Below are positions 30,332-46,034 of a stretch of 64,000 nucleotides of DNA, piece by piece. Location: assembly GCF_022647505.1 (NCBI RefSeq), contig NZ_CP071409.1, positions 2,170,001 through 2,234,000 of the forward strand. The letters run 5' to 3'. Positions within the stretch are counted from its first letter, which is position 1. Each line of letters begins with the position of its first letter. Under the pieces are notes generated by a model. The model did not search any database. It was not told the DNA's origin and saw only the letters and a list, made by a program, of their open reading frames with translations. Source of the stretch: [Pantoea] beijingensis. Its GTDB lineage: Bacteria; Pseudomonadota; Gammaproteobacteria; Enterobacterales; Enterobacteriaceae. The position numbers were made by a program, and so were the translations under genes.

Positions 30332-31723
30332 ATGAACATACCGCTCATTCTCAATATTGTGGCATTTATTGCCCTGATATTACTTTTGGCAAAAACGGGG
30401 CAAACCCAGTGGAGTTTGTCTAAAAAAGTCCTCGCTGGTTTGGTTATGGGTGTCGCATTTGGACTGGTGCTGCAACTGGTCTATGGCGAAGACGCCCCGG
30501 TACTGCAAGAGTCTATCAATTGGTTCAATATCGTCGGTAATGGCTACGTGCAATTACTGCAAATGATTGTGATGCCATTGGTATTCGCCTCAATCCTTAG
30601 CGCGGTCGCGCGCCTGCACAACGCCTCTTCGCTGGGCAAGATTAGCGTATTGACCATCGGCGTACTGCTGTTCACAACGGCGATTGCATCGCTGGTTGGG
30701 GTGTTCGTCACACATCTGTTTGGTCTGAGCGCGGAAGGTCTGGTGCAGGGGGCGCAGGAAAATGCGCGTCTGGCTGCGCTACAGAACAACTACGTCGGCA
30801 AAGTCGCCGATTTGACCGTCCCACAATTGCTACTCTCCTTTGTACCCAAAAATCCGTTTGCCGACCTGACAGGTGCCAAACCAACGTCAATCATCAGTGT
30901 CGTTATTTTCGCCGCTTTCCTCGGCGTGGCGGCGTTACAGTTGCTGAAAGATGATGAAGTGAAAGGCCAGCGCGTCTTAACCGCGATTGACACATTGCAA
31001 TCCTGGGTGATGAAACTGGTACGTCAGGTTATGAAGCTGACGCCTTATGGCGTTCTGGCTCTGATGACCAAAGTAGTGGCGGGATCAAGCCTGCAGGATA
31101 TCATCAAGCTTGGCGGCTTCGTGGTAGCATCCTACCTCGGACTGGCGATCATGTTTGCGGTTCACGGACTGTTGCTTTCGGTAAATGGCATCAATCCAAT
31201 GCGCTTTTTCCGCAAAGTATGGCCGGTGATTACCTTCGCCTTTACCAGCCGTTCAAGCGCGGCCAGTATTCCGCTGAGTGTTGAAGCACAAACACGTCGC
31301 TTAGGCATCCCGGAATCCATTGCCAGCTTCTCCGCCTCTTTCGGCGCGACAATTGGTCAAAACGGTTGTGCCGGGCTTTATCCGACCATGCTGGCGGTAA
31401 TGGTGGCACCCACTGTAGGCATCAATCCGTTTGATCCACTGTGGATCGCGACGCTGGTCGGTATTGTGACGCTGAGTTCTGCCGGCGTCGCTGGCGTGGG
31501 CGGCGGTGCAACGTTCGCCGCACTGATAGTTTTGCCTGCGATGGGCCTCCCCGTGACTCTGGTCGCTCTGCTGATTTCCATCGAGCCCCTGATTGACATG
31601 GGCCGTACGGCGCTGAACGTCAACGGCTCTATGACAGCAGGTACGCTAACCAGCCAGTGGCTGAAGCAAACGGATAAAAGTATTATGGACAGCGACGAAA
31701 AGTCTGAGCTGGCACATCGATAA
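30332..31723 (+). CDS. tcyP: L-cystine/cystine-sodium symporter TcyP (YdjN)
   Basis: Dicarboxylate/amino acid:cation symporter (DAACS) family protein of 463 residues that imports L-cystine in E. coli. Eight or so membrane segments and the family blocks [39 protein letters not shown] and [17 protein letters not shown] are present. GGAGAAATAAGG precedes the ATG. A CysB site is expected from E. coli, but I could not recognise one. Confidence 0.93.
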   Translation: MNIPLILNIVAFIALILLLAKTGQTQWSLSKKVLAGLVMGVAFGLVLQLVYGEDAPVLQESINWFNIVGNGYVQLLQMIVMPLVFASILSAVARLHNASSLGKISVLTIGVLLFTTAIASLVGVFVTHLFGLSAEGLVQGAQENARLAALQNNYVGKVADLTVPQLLLSFVPKNPFADLTGAKPTSIISVVIFAAFLGVAALQLLKDDEVKGQRVLTAIDTLQSWVMKLVRQVMKLTPYGVLALMTKVVAGSSLQDIIKLGGFVVASYLGLAIMFAVHGLLLSVNGINPMRFFRKVWPVITFAFTSRSSAASIPLSVEAQTRRLGIPESIASFSASFGATIGQNGCAGLYPTMLAVMVAPTVGINPFDPLWIATLVGIVTLSSAGVAGVGGGATFAALIVLPAMGLPVTLVALLISIEPLIDMGRTALNVNGSMTAGTLTSQWLKQTDKSIMDSDEKSELAHR

Positions 31724-31729
31724 ACGTCA

Positions 31730-31750
31730 GGGTCGGGCATCACCCGGCCC
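31730..31750 (+). terminator. Terminator of tcyP
   Basis: GGGTCGGG/CCCGGCCC forms an 8-bp stem (one G-T pair) with a 5-base loop and TTATCGTT after it. Only a short T-run follows. Confidence 0.6.
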
Positions 31751-31873
31751 TTATCGTTCCGTGAAACAATTTTTTACCGCCTTTTATCGCCCTCATTTTC
31801 ATGTCTGTCACCGCCATAATGTAATTTATCTGCCTTAATCCCTGCCCTTCACAGGCGTATAGCTGCGGGTGTT

Positions 31874-31879
31874 CTATAG
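31874..31879 (+). promoter_or_regulatory. Candidate sigma-S -10 element of katE
   Basis: CTATAG, 43 bases before the katE ATG, is close to the sigma-S extended -10 (CTATACT). katE is a classic RpoS-dependent gene in E. coli. No conserved -35 is required for RpoS. Confidence 0.45.
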
Positions 31880-31921
31880 TTAGGGATGTCTAAATGCGAC
31901 ATCAACAGGAGCACATGCATA

Positions 31922-34186
31922 ATGTCGAAAGAAACCGATAACAAGGAACTCAGCCATAATGCACCAGCGACAGGCCCCGAATCTGCAAAGCCAGGCCTTG
32001 ACTCGCTGGCACCCGCAGATGGGTCACATCAACCTGCGCAGCACCCTTCTGCACCCGGCAAGCAACCCACTGCACCGGGCAGCTTTAAGACACCGGATAC
32101 GCATAATGCGAAAATCGATCAGTTGGAGAAAAACCGTAAAGGCGGCGAAAATTTCCCGCTAACCACTAATCAGGGAACACGCATCGCCAACGATCAGAAC
32201 GCATTGCGTGCGGGTACCCGTGGCCCTACGCTACTGGAAGACTTCATTCTGCGTGAGAAAATTACGCACTTCGACCACGAGCGTATTCCTGAGCGCATCG
32301 TTCATGCACGCGGCTCTGCCGCGCACGGTTACTTTCAGCCTTACCGTTCACTCACCGATATCACTAAAGCGGATTTTCTGCGCGATCCCGATGAAATCAC
32401 GCCGGTTTTTGTACGCTTTTCTACGGTACAAGGCGGTGCCGGTTCCGCTGATACCGTGCGGGATATTCGTGGTTTCGCCACCAAATTCTACACGCAGGAA
32501 GGCGTATTCGATCTGGTTGGCAACAACACACCGGTATTTTTTATTCAGGATGCGCATAAATTCCCGGATTTTGTTCATGCCGTTAAACCTGAGCCTCATA
32601 ATGAAATGCCGCAGGGCCAAAGTGCCCACGACACCTTTTGGGATTATGTCTCGCTGCAACCCGAGACATTGCATAATGTGATTTGGGCGATGTCAGATCG
32701 CGGCATCCCACGTAGCTATCGCACCATGGAAGGTTTCGGTATTCATACTTTTCGCATGATCAATGCTGAAGGAAAAGCCACGTTCGTGCGATTCCACTGG
32801 AAACCTGTGGCGGGTAAAGCATCGCTGCTTTGGGATGAATCACAAAAACTCACGGGGCGAGATCCCGATTTCCATCGCCGCGACCTGTGGGAAGCGATTG
32901 AAGCCGGTGATTTTCCCGAATATGAATTGGGCGTACAACTTATCCCTGAAGAGGACGAGTTCAAATTCGACTTTGACCTGCTGGATGCAACAAAACTCAT
33001 TCCAGAGGAGTTAGTGCCGGTTGATTTGATCGGCAAAATGGTTCTGAATCGTAACCCGGATAATTTCTTTGCTGAAACCGAGCAGGTCGCTTTCCACCCC
33101 GGGCATATTGTTCCCGGCCTTGATTTCTCCAACGACCCGCTGCTGCAGGGACGCCTTTTTTCCTATACCGATACCCAAATCAGCCGGCTCGGCGGCCCCA
33201 ACTTCCATGAAATTCCGATTAACCGACCAGTATGTCCCTATCACAATTTTCAACGTGGTGGCATGCATCGGCAAGACATCGATACGAATCCGGCCAACTA
33301 CGAACCGAACTCTATTAACGATAACTGGCCGCGTGAAACACCGCCCGGCCCGCATCGCGGTGGATTCGAAAGCTATCAGGAGAGAATTGAAGGCCACAAG
33401 GTTCGTGATCGTAGCCCGTCATTCGGCGAATATTATTCGCAACCGCGCCTGTTCTGGCACAGTCAGACGCCGATTGAGCAACAACACATTATTGACGCAT
33501 TTTCCTTCGAATTAGGAAAGCTCTCTCGCCCTTATATCCGCGAACGCGTCGTCGATCATCTGGTGCGGATAGATATCTCGCTGGCACATGCCGTGGCAGA
33601 AAATTTAGGGATCGCGCTTTCGGATGAAAAATTGCACACCGCCCCCCCCAAAGACGTAAACGGGCTAAAAAAAGATGCCAGCCTCAGTCTGTACGCGGTA
33701 CCAAGTGGAAATATCAAGGGACGCCAGGTCGCGCTTTTGGTGAGTGACGGCGTGAAGGCGGCCGATGTGCTGGAGATCCTGCAATCTCTCAAAGATAACG
33801 GTGTACACACGAAGCTACTGGCAGCGCATATGGGACAGATCCGTGCAGATGACGGTTCAGTGTTGCCGATTGATGCGACCTTTAGCGGACTACCATCGCT
33901 CACTTTTGATGCAGTCATTGTACCTGATGGCAATATTGATGCGCTGTTGCTCAGTGGCGATGCGCGTTATTACCTGCTGGAGGCATATAAGCATTTAAAA
34001 GTCATCGGCTTCAGTGGAGATGCCCGTCGTTTCAAGGCACAGTTCGGCCTTGCAGAGGGGGAGTTGGAGGAAGGGATCGTGGAAGATGACAAGGCAGAAG
34101 GTGTCTTTATCAGTGAATTTCTTTCCTTCCTTGCCGCACATCGAATCTGGTCACGCAGCCAGAAGGCATTAAGCGTGCCCGCTTGA
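31922..34186 (+). CDS. katE: Catalase HPII (KatE)
   Basis: Large-subunit, haem d catalase of 754 residues (753 in E. coli) that breaks down hydrogen peroxide, mainly in stationary phase. The catalytic His is in [12 protein letters not shown], the Asn in [13 protein letters not shown], and the haem Tyr in [16 protein letters not shown]. The C-terminal 150 residues form a flavodoxin-like domain. I use the ATG at 31922 ([11 protein letters not shown]) because AGGAG lies 10 bases upstream; an earlier in-frame ATG overlaps the promoter. E. coli has cedA downstream of katE; it is not here. Confidence 0.96.
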   Translation: MSKETDNKELSHNAPATGPESAKPGLDSLAPADGSHQPAQHPSAPGKQPTAPGSFKTPDTHNAKIDQLEKNRKGGENFPLTTNQGTRIANDQNALRAGTRGPTLLEDFILREKITHFDHERIPERIVHARGSAAHGYFQPYRSLTDITKADFLRDPDEITPVFVRFSTVQGGAGSADTVRDIRGFATKFYTQEGVFDLVGNNTPVFFIQDAHKFPDFVHAVKPEPHNEMPQGQSAHDTFWDYVSLQPETLHNVIWAMSDRGIPRSYRTMEGFGIHTFRMINAEGKATFVRFHWKPVAGKASLLWDESQKLTGRDPDFHRRDLWEAIEAGDFPEYELGVQLIPEEDEFKFDFDLLDATKLIPEELVPVDLIGKMVLNRNPDNFFAETEQVAFHPGHIVPGLDFSNDPLLQGRLFSYTDTQISRLGGPNFHEIPINRPVCPYHNFQRGGMHRQDIDTNPANYEPNSINDNWPRETPPGPHRGGFESYQERIEGHKVRDRSPSFGEYYSQPRLFWHSQTPIEQQHIIDAFSFELGKLSRPYIRERVVDHLVRIDISLAHAVAENLGIALSDEKLHTAPPKDVNGLKKDASLSLYAVPSGNIKGRQVALLVSDGVKAADVLEILQSLKDNGVHTKLLAAHMGQIRADDGSVLPIDATFSGLPSLTFDAVIVPDGNIDALLLSGDARYYLLEAYKHLKVIGFSGDARRFKAQFGLAEGELEEGIVEDDKAEGVFISEFLSFLAAHRIWSRSQKALSVPA

Positions 34187-34286
34187 CGGACTTTTTCACG
34201 GCGGGCAAAGGATTCGCTCGCCGTTTAAATCCCTCTGCGCGGACGCTTTTCCGGACTTGCATGCAAAAAACAGCAGCATCACCCAT

Positions 34287-34313
34287 AAAAAAAGCGACCA
34301 TACACATGGTCGC
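34287..34313 (-). terminator. Rho-independent terminator of osmE
   Basis: On the minus strand GCGACCA/TGGTCGC forms a 7-bp stem with a 6-base loop, followed by seven T residues, about 70 bases past the osmE stop. Confidence 0.8.
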
Positions 34314-34385
34314 GGAGCTTGATAATAACGGTATCGAAAAGCAGACCGGCATCACCCGGCCAATCTCGATAAGCGTGTCAGTCGC

Positions 34386-34724
34386 TTACTGCTGAGGCGC
34401 TTGTGGATCGGTATCATACTCTTTACAGCTCTGGAAACCGTAGTTCATCACGCGCCCCGTATCGCTGTAACTTACAAAATACGTTTGCGGCTGACCATCA
34501 CGCTCGCCCAGTACATAAGTCTGGCAGGTACCGCGTGCGTGCGTCATCGTAATCTCAGTAGAAGGTGCACCCGCCACTTCACGCACCTGCTCGCGGGTCA
34601 TGCCCTTTTTGACATCCTTCACCACCGGTTTTGTGACGTAACTTTCTGCACGATCATAGGCCGAACAGCCAGACAACACAGCCAGAGCCACTGCAGCACC
34701 AATAAATCCCGTTACTTTAATCAT
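34386..34724 (-). CDS. osmE: Osmotically inducible lipoprotein OsmE
   Basis: SmpA/OmlA-domain lipoprotein of 112 residues, the same length as E. coli OsmE. The signal [20 protein letters not shown] ends in the lipobox LSGC. The fold region [19 protein letters not shown] and [15 protein letters not shown] matches. I start at 34724 because GAGG lies 9 bases upstream; the alternative ATG five codons earlier overlaps that site. In E. coli expression depends on RpoS and osmolarity; TATAGT (minus strand of 34754-34759) is a candidate -10. Confidence 0.92.
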   Translation of the reverse strand: MIKVTGFIGAAVALAVLSGCSAYDRAESYVTKPVVKDVKKGMTREQVREVAGAPSTEITMTHARGTCQTYVLGERDGQPQTYFVSYSDTGRVMNYGFQSCKEYDTDPQAPQQ

Positions 34725-35104
34725 CTTTTTGTACCTCATTTATTATCCATGTAACTATAAGCCTGGAATATAAATGCTGATTTTTCAAATTTATGGCGCA
34801 TTATAATGGCTTTTTAAGAGTCCGCCGATGTCGCCACAATCCTCAACTGGGTGCGCGTACTACACATTTACCACTGTGCCATCCACGCAGGAAGGCGGTT
34901 AAGACCACAGTCTCCTCTCTCAGAACGTCGCGCCAACCTTTTTTCTTCCCTGCCCTGAAGCCATTAGCGGTTGAACTGACTGATTTAGCAGCAGATGACC
35001 GCTAGCGCAGCAGATTGTTTCTTGTCGTTTTATCCGATGCGCGTTAGCTTAACGGTAATACTATTCGCAACGGCCCATCAGGCAACTGACGTGAGGAGAG
35101 GTTC
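34725..35104. other. Divergent promoter region osmE/nadE
   Basis: 380 bases between the divergent starts. The osmE side carries a TATAGT -10-like element (34754-34759, minus strand). The nadE side has GAGGAGAGG just before its ATG. No supported ORF. Confidence 0.5.
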
Positions 35105-35932
35105 ATGGCACTGCAACAGAAAATTATTGAAGCACTTGGCGTTAAGCCAGTGATTGATGTCAAACAGGAGATTCGTACCAGCGTTGAGTTTCTTAAATCC
35201 TATCTGAAAACCTATCCTTTTATTAAAACGCTAGTGTTGGGTATCAGTGGCGGTCAGGACTCCACCCTGACCGGGAAACTGGCGCAAACGGCCATCAGTG
35301 AATTACGTGAAGAAACGGCGAATCCGGAGTACACCTTTATTGCCGTTCGCCTACCGTATGGCGTCCAGGCCGATGAGCAGGATTGCCAGGATGCCATCAA
35401 TTTTATCCAGCCGGACCGCGTGCTGACCGTCAATATTAAAGAAGCTGTGCTTGCGAGTGAGAAAGCTCTGAAAGAGGCGGGAATTACTCTGTCAGATTAT
35501 ATTCGCGGTAATGAAAAGGCACGCGAACGCATGAAAGCGCAATACAGCATTGCCGGAATGAACGCGGGTGTTGTGGTCGGTACCGATCACGCGGCAGAAG
35601 CCATTACCGGTTTTTTTACCAAATACGGCGATGGCGGCACCGATATCAACCCTATTTTCCGGTTACATAAAGGCCAGGGAAAGATGCTACTGAAAGCGCT
35701 GGGCTGCCCGGAACACCTCTATCTGAAACAACCTACCGCCGATCTGGAAGACGATCGTCCGGGCCTGCAGGATGAAGTGGCTTTAGGCGTAACCTACGCA
35801 CAAATTGATGCCTATCTTGAGGGGCAATCGATTGATCCCGCAGCCGCCAGGATTATAGAGGGATGGTATCAGAAAACCGAGCATAAGCGCCGTCCGCCAA
35901 TTACCGTGTTTGATGAATTTTGGAAAAAATAG
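35105..35932 (+). CDS. nadE: NH3-dependent NAD+ synthetase
   Basis: Amidates nicotinic acid adenine dinucleotide to NAD+ using ATP and ammonia, last step of NAD synthesis. 275 residues as in E. coli. The N-type ATP pyrophosphatase P-loop SGGQDST lies at 48-54, followed by [24 protein letters not shown] and the C-terminal [22 protein letters not shown] precedes the ATG. A terminator follows. Confidence 0.96.
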   Translation: MALQQKIIEALGVKPVIDVKQEIRTSVEFLKSYLKTYPFIKTLVLGISGGQDSTLTGKLAQTAISELREETANPEYTFIAVRLPYGVQADEQDCQDAINFIQPDRVLTVNIKEAVLASEKALKEAGITLSDYIRGNEKARERMKAQYSIAGMNAGVVVGTDHAAEAITGFFTKYGDGGTDINPIFRLHKGQGKMLLKALGCPEHLYLKQPTADLEDDRPGLQDEVALGVTYAQIDAYLEGQSIDPAAARIIEGWYQKTEHKRRPPITVFDEFWKK

Positions 35933-35938
35933 TGCTGC

Positions 35939-35962
35939 AGGGCGACCATACGTCGCCTTTTT
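35939..35962 (+). terminator. Rho-independent terminator of nadE
   Basis: GGCGAC/GTCGCC forms a 6-bp stem with a 5-base loop, followed by five T residues, immediately after the nadE stop. Confidence 0.75.
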
Positions 35963-36020
35963 ACTTTTCGTTCGACCTTTTTCCCTCAGCCTCTTTTTTC
36001 AGCATACCTTGCCTGATACA

Positions 36021-36036
36021 CTGTATAAAAACACAG
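36021..36036 (+). promoter_or_regulatory. LexA (SOS) box upstream of cho
   Basis: CTGTATAAAAACACAG matches the LexA consensus CTGT-N8-ACAG in all eight fixed positions, 15 bases before the cho start codon. E. coli cho is a known SOS gene. Confidence 0.9.
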
Positions 36037-36051
36037 CATCAGGATGAGTAA

Positions 36052-36921
36052 GTGGCAAAGCGAGTAGCAACCCACCGGCTGGAATTTGAACCCGCCGCGA
36101 TTTATGAATATCCGGAACATCTTCGCCAGTATCTGGCGGATCTTCCAAACCTGCCCGGTGTCTATATTTTTCATGGTGAAAGCGAAGTAATGCCGCTCTA
36201 TATTGGCAAAAGCGTCAATATTCGCAGCCGCGTAATGTCGCATTTTCGTACACCTGCCGAAGCAAAAATGCTGCGGCAGACAAAACACATCAGTTGGGTC
36301 ACCACGGCAGGAGAACTTGGCGCGCTGTTACTGGAAGCACAGATGATTAAAAATCAGCAGCCACTTTTTAATAAGCGACTGCGTAAAAATCGTCAACTCT
36401 GTTCCTTGTGGTTGAACGACCAGCGGCCCGCGGTAGTGTACGCCAAGGAACTGGATTTCTCCTCGTCCCCTAACCTGTTTGGCCTGTTTGCTCACCGCCG
36501 TGCAGCTCAGGACACGCTGAAAAAAATCGCCGATGAACAGCAACTGTGTTACGGGGTACTTGGACTGGAGAGCGTTGGCGCTCATCGCGCCTGCTTCCGC
36601 GCCAGCCTTGGACGCTGCGCCGGAGCCTGCTGTGGTAAAGAAAGCCTTGAAGCACACCATCAACGTCTGCTCGCCGCGCTGGACAGGCTCCGCGTGGTTT
36701 GCTGGCCCTATGATGGCGCGATAGGTTTAGTCGAGCAAGGGCCAATGGAAACGCAGATCCATATTATTCATAGTTGGTTTTGGCTGGGTTCGGTCACGGA
36801 GATTGCCGATGCCCCAACGCTCGTTCGCACGCCAAAAGGGTTTGATAGCGACGGCTATAAGATTCTGTGCCGCCCGGTACTCAGTGGCAAATACCCCATC
36901 ATCCCCCTACCGACACTATAA
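36052..36921 (+). CDS. cho: Excinuclease Cho (UvrC homologue)
   Basis: Second 3'-incision endonuclease of nucleotide excision repair, homologous to the N-terminal half of UvrC. The GIY-YIG domain is visible as GVYIF (36-40) and LYIGKSVNIRSRV (49-61), with the Cys-rich block RACFRASLGRCAGACCGKES. 289 residues (295 in E. coli). The start is GTG at 36052 with AGGATG upstream; the nearby ATG at 36044 runs into a stop after seven codons. A perfect LexA box is 15 bases upstream, so it is very probably SOS-induced. Confidence 0.95.
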   Translation: MAKRVATHRLEFEPAAIYEYPEHLRQYLADLPNLPGVYIFHGESEVMPLYIGKSVNIRSRVMSHFRTPAEAKMLRQTKHISWVTTAGELGALLLEAQMIKNQQPLFNKRLRKNRQLCSLWLNDQRPAVVYAKELDFSSSPNLFGLFAHRRAAQDTLKKIADEQQLCYGVLGLESVGAHRACFRASLGRCAGACCGKESLEAHHQRLLAALDRLRVVCWPYDGAIGLVEQGPMETQIHIIHSWFWLGSVTEIADAPTLVRTPKGFDSDGYKILCRPVLSGKYPIIPLPTL

Positions 36922-37023
36922 AACCGCCGGCGCTAACCACAACCTTAACAGGCAATATGGGTAACGTCGGCGGTCTCAATTTCACTGTGTCAGTGTCTGC
37001 GGACGATAAGGGTCACGCCGCCA

Positions 37024-37512
37024 TTAGCCTGCCGCTGGCAGCATCTTTTTGCCCTGATGCTGTGGTTTTGCCGTCAGTTGCTTCTCGAAGTTGTCGTTGT
37101 ACTGTTTTTTCTGTTCCGGCGTCAGCACGTTATACAACTTGTTTTGCGTCTCAAGCATCGCTACCGCATTCTCTTTAGCATTCGCTGTCAGCTTGTCTGC
37201 CTGCGCTTCCGCCTTCGCTTGATCAAAGCTATCCGCGGCAATAATCGCATGATTAGCGCGCCGATCGTCCAGCGACGGACGCTGCATTTTTTTATGGGAC
37301 GCTTTCATGATGCTGTGCATCTGTTCTTTTTGCGCATCCGTCAAATTCAGACCGCTAAACAAGGTTTGCATATTCCGATGCATTGGCATTTTATGCTGGC
37401 TCTTTTCGCCTGCAGCCGGAGGAGGTGTCAGGTTATCAGCTGCAGCATGAACGATATTAGCCGCGCCCAGAGCCAACGTTGAAGCAACTAAGAGGGATGT
37501 TAATTTACGCAT
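37024..37512 (-). CDS. spy: Periplasmic ATP-independent chaperone Spy
   Basis: Cradle-shaped all-helical periplasmic chaperone of 162 residues with a signal peptide (MRKLTSLLVASTLALGAANIVHA). The two LTxxQ motifs are present (LTDAQKEQM and LTPEQKKQY). In E. coli expression depends on the Cpx and Bae envelope stress systems. A GTAAAACCCTGAAAG segment upstream (about 37612) only loosely resembles a CpxR box, so regulation is not demonstrated. Confidence 0.92.
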   Translation of the reverse strand: MRKLTSLLVASTLALGAANIVHAAADNLTPPPAAGEKSQHKMPMHRNMQTLFSGLNLTDAQKEQMHSIMKASHKKMQRPSLDDRRANHAIIAADSFDQAKAEAQADKLTANAKENAVAMLETQNKLYNVLTPEQKKQYNDNFEKQLTAKPQHQGKKMLPAAG

Positions 37513-37820
37513 AATATTGTCCTTACTTTTCAGTTTTATAACGACAGACCGTGTCGCGAGTTCGACATCAATTGTAAAGCGCCGAACGTCAATTACTCAG
37601 AGCCAGAGTAAAACCCTGAAAGTATAAAACTCATAAAGAGAACAATCATGGAGAGAATGAGAAGAATATAAGGAGGTATAAGAAAAGATGTATCGCGATT
37701 GGATGAAACGGCGACAATAGTGCAGAAATTAAGGTGGAGTGTACCGCGTAGGGTCCAATCTAAAAAGTACCCATTTCTCTTTTAACTAAGTCACGGGAGC
37801 ACATCGCGCCCGTTGTGGCC
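37513..37820. other. Intergenic region spy/astE
   Basis: 308 bases, AT-rich near spy, with the spy promoter side and the astE 3' flank. It contains a tiny ORF with a strong Shine-Dalgarno site (listed separately). No clear astE terminator is seen. Confidence 0.45.
37688..37720 (+). CDS. Tiny ORF (10 codons) with a strong Shine-Dalgarno site
   Basis: ATG at 37688 encodes MYRDWMKRRQ and then TAG. AAGGAGG lies about 11 bases upstream, the strongest ribosome site in the area, which is why it is listed. There is no known family, and the spacing is a little long. It runs opposite to spy and astE. It may be a real leader or microprotein, or chance in a purine-rich stretch. Confidence 0.2.
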   Translation: MYRDWMKRRQ

Positions 37821-38813
37821 TCAGCCCAATACATCATTATGCGCATTATCCTCTACCAGCAGCAGCCCGGCGCGGAGCCCTGGCGCCACATTGGGATTGG
37901 GAAACAGCACATATTCTCGCGCCTGCTTAACGTAGTAGCGCGTATCTCCGTCCTCGGCCAACAGGGTTCCCTGTGGAAATGCGGTGAAGTTCAACGTGTC
38001 CGTATCCATATGCAGTTGAAATGCATTTGATGTCCGCGTGATCTGCTGTGACACGCGATAGCGGCGTGGAGCATGTTTACCCGCGGGTAACGCTTCGCCA
38101 AAGAGCAGTGATGCCAGCGCCTGTTTTGCCTCACTGAACTGGGTTAAATCATTTTCACCAAACGGTTGCGCCTTCCCCAGCTCCAGCGTGCAGCTGGATG
38201 CGCCGAAGTGTTCGCAACTATAATGCGTGAATGTGCCGCCAGGTGCGCGATGAAACACTAAAGCTTCCAGCCCTGCAGCGGTTAACCATTGCATAAACGC
38301 TTCAGGCCATGCGCGTTCATTGAGGGGTAATACGCCAAAGCGAGGATGATATGAGCCACGGATCGCAGTATGCAGATCGAGGTGCCACCCTATTTCTACG
38401 TTATTTCCCGCCTGCCAGAACGTTTCCAGCGCCTGTTCAAGGCGCCAGGCACGGCGTGCCTCCGGACAATCCTCATACTGTTGCCAGCGGCCGCCAAAAA
38501 GACGGTTAAGATCGCAACGTAAATAGCGCTTATTAGCCCTCAATGCCGCAGGATTACCCAATATCACCAGCAAACGCGGCACCAGCATCTTTTCGCCCTG
38601 CAGTAACAGGGTGACTAACTGATTCAGGATCTCAACCGGAGCGGTTTCATTACCATGAATACCGGCAGAAATAACAATCGCCTGCCGCGTTGGCTGATGA
38701 GGCGTTAACTCCAAAATCCCTTCGTCCAGCCACTGCCAGCGTAACTGATCGTTTTCCCCCGCCGAGGGATACGGTTTTTCGCCTGAAAGCGTATGCTTAA
38801 GAAAGTCCTGCAT
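37821..38813 (-). CDS. astE: Succinylglutamate desuccinylase
   Basis: Zinc carboxypeptidase-like enzyme that releases glutamate and succinate, the last step of the arginine succinyltransferase pathway. 330 residues. The metal and catalytic residues lie in SAGIHGNETAPVEIL, DLNRLFGG and WHLDLHTAIRGS. Start at 38813 (MQDFLKHTLSGEK) is preceded by GGGG. Unlike E. coli, where astB and astE abut, 103 bases separate it from astB. Confidence 0.94.
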   Translation of the reverse strand: MQDFLKHTLSGEKPYPSAGENDQLRWQWLDEGILELTPHQPTRQAIVISAGIHGNETAPVEILNQLVTLLLQGEKMLVPRLLVILGNPAALRANKRYLRCDLNRLFGGRWQQYEDCPEARRAWRLEQALETFWQAGNNVEIGWHLDLHTAIRGSYHPRFGVLPLNERAWPEAFMQWLTAAGLEALVFHRAPGGTFTHYSCEHFGASSCTLELGKAQPFGENDLTQFSEAKQALASLLFGEALPAGKHAPRRYRVSQQITRTSNAFQLHMDTDTLNFTAFPQGTLLAEDGDTRYYVKQAREYVLFPNPNVAPGLRAGLLLVEDNAHNDVLG

Positions 38814-38916
38814 TCATGCCCCATATAGTTAACTGCACCGGGTAAGCGCCTGATGATAGCAGACGCACATTATCACTGTCTTACCTCTCAAAATGAGATC
38901 CCAGCGCCGATGCTTT

Positions 38917-44615
<5,699 letters not shown>

Positions 44616-46034
44616 ATGTTCGGTTTAGATGCATTCGAACTGGCAAGGATACAATTCGCGTTCACGGTCTCTTTCCATATTATTTTCCCCGCCATTACTA
44701 TCGGTCTTGCAAGTTTTCTGATGGTGCTGGAGGGGCTATGGCTGAAAACTAAAAATGAAACCTGGCGCGATCTTTATCATTTCTGGTTGAAAATTTTCGC
44801 GGTTAACTTTGGTATGGGCGTGGTGTCCGGGCTGGTAATGGCTTATCAGTTTGGTACGAACTGGAGCGGTTTTTCAGCGTTTGCCGGCAGTATTTCCGGT
44901 CCGTTGCTGACCTATGAAGTATTAACGGCATTCTTCCTTGAGGCAGGTTTCCTCGGGGTTATGATGTTTGGCTGGAACCGCGTTGGACCAGGACTCCATT
45001 TCTTCTCCACTTGTATGGTCGCGTTGGGTACGCTGATGTCCACCTTCTGGATCCTGGCGTCCAATAGCTTTATGCAGACGCCCCAAGGATACGAAATCGT
45101 CAATAATCAGCTGATCCCCGTCGACTGGCTTAAAGTGGTCTTTAATCCCTCTTTCCCTTACCGCCTGTTGCATATGGCCACAGCATCATTCCTTGCAACC
45201 GCCTTTTTTGTCGGTGCCTCCGGTGCCTGGCATCTCCTCAAGGGGAACAAAACGCCAGCCGTGAAAAGAATGTTCTCAATGGCAATGTGGATGGCGCTGA
45301 TCGTTGCGCCTATTCAGGCAGGAATTGGTGATGCACACGGCCTGAATACGCTGGAGCACCAGCCGGCTAAGATTGCCGCAATTGAAGGACACTGGGAGAA
45401 TAAAGGCAGTGAGCCCACGCCACTGATCCTGTTTGGTTTACCGGATATGCAGGCAGAACAGACAAAATATGCGGTGGAGATCCCTTATCTGGGGAGCCTT
45501 ATTCTGACCCACAGTCTCGAAAAACAGATCCCGGCACTAAAAAGCTTTGCGCCCGAAGATCGACCAAATTCGACTATCGTTTTCTGGTCATTTCGTATCA
45601 TGGTCGGCCTGGGGTTACTGATGATAGCGGCGGGTCTCTGGAGTCTGTTATTGCGTTTTCGTCATCGCCTGTACGAACAACGCCTGTTTCATCGATTTGT
45701 ATTGCTACTGGGGCCCTCCGGCCTGCTGGCCATTCTTGCTGGATGGTTTACAACTGAAGTGGGTCGCCAGCCGTGGGTTGTGTATGGTCTGCTACGGACG
45801 CGTGATGCGGTTTCTGCCCACGGGACTCTGCATATGTCGCTGAGCCTGCTGGCATTTATCCTGGTCTATGGTTCGGTATTTGGTGTTGGCGTAGTTTATC
45901 TACTGAAACTGATCAGTAAAGGGCCACAACCCTATGTCGAACACGCTGCGACAGGTGGGCCCGGTACACCGCGCACCGCCTCTCGACCACTTTCCGCGGC
46001 GGATGAGCCCCTTGACGATCGGAGAAACCACTGA
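44616..46034 (+). CDS. cioA: Cytochrome bd-type quinol oxidase subunit I (CioA-like, short Q-loop)
   Basis: Haem-bearing subunit of a bd-type terminal oxidase that oxidises quinol and reduces oxygen to water in the inner membrane. 472 residues, shorter than E. coli CydA (522), consistent with the short Q-loop, cyanide-insensitive CIO type. The N-terminal haem His lies in VSFHIIFPAITIG, and the signature GWFTTEVGRQPWVVYG is present. ATG at 44616 has GAGGTGG upstream; the GTG two codons earlier is less likely. It overlaps cioB by one base. The symbol is by type; the strain might call it cydA-like. Confidence 0.88.
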   Translation: MFGLDAFELARIQFAFTVSFHIIFPAITIGLASFLMVLEGLWLKTKNETWRDLYHFWLKIFAVNFGMGVVSGLVMAYQFGTNWSGFSAFAGSISGPLLTYEVLTAFFLEAGFLGVMMFGWNRVGPGLHFFSTCMVALGTLMSTFWILASNSFMQTPQGYEIVNNQLIPVDWLKVVFNPSFPYRLLHMATASFLATAFFVGASGAWHLLKGNKTPAVKRMFSMAMWMALIVAPIQAGIGDAHGLNTLEHQPAKIAAIEGHWENKGSEPTPLILFGLPDMQAEQTKYAVEIPYLGSLILTHSLEKQIPALKSFAPEDRPNSTIVFWSFRIMVGLGLLMIAAGLWSLLLRFRHRLYEQRLFHRFVLLLGPSGLLAILAGWFTTEVGRQPWVVYGLLRTRDAVSAHGTLHMSLSLLAFILVYGSVFGVGVVYLLKLISKGPQPYVEHAATGGPGTPRTASRPLSAADEPLDDRRNH

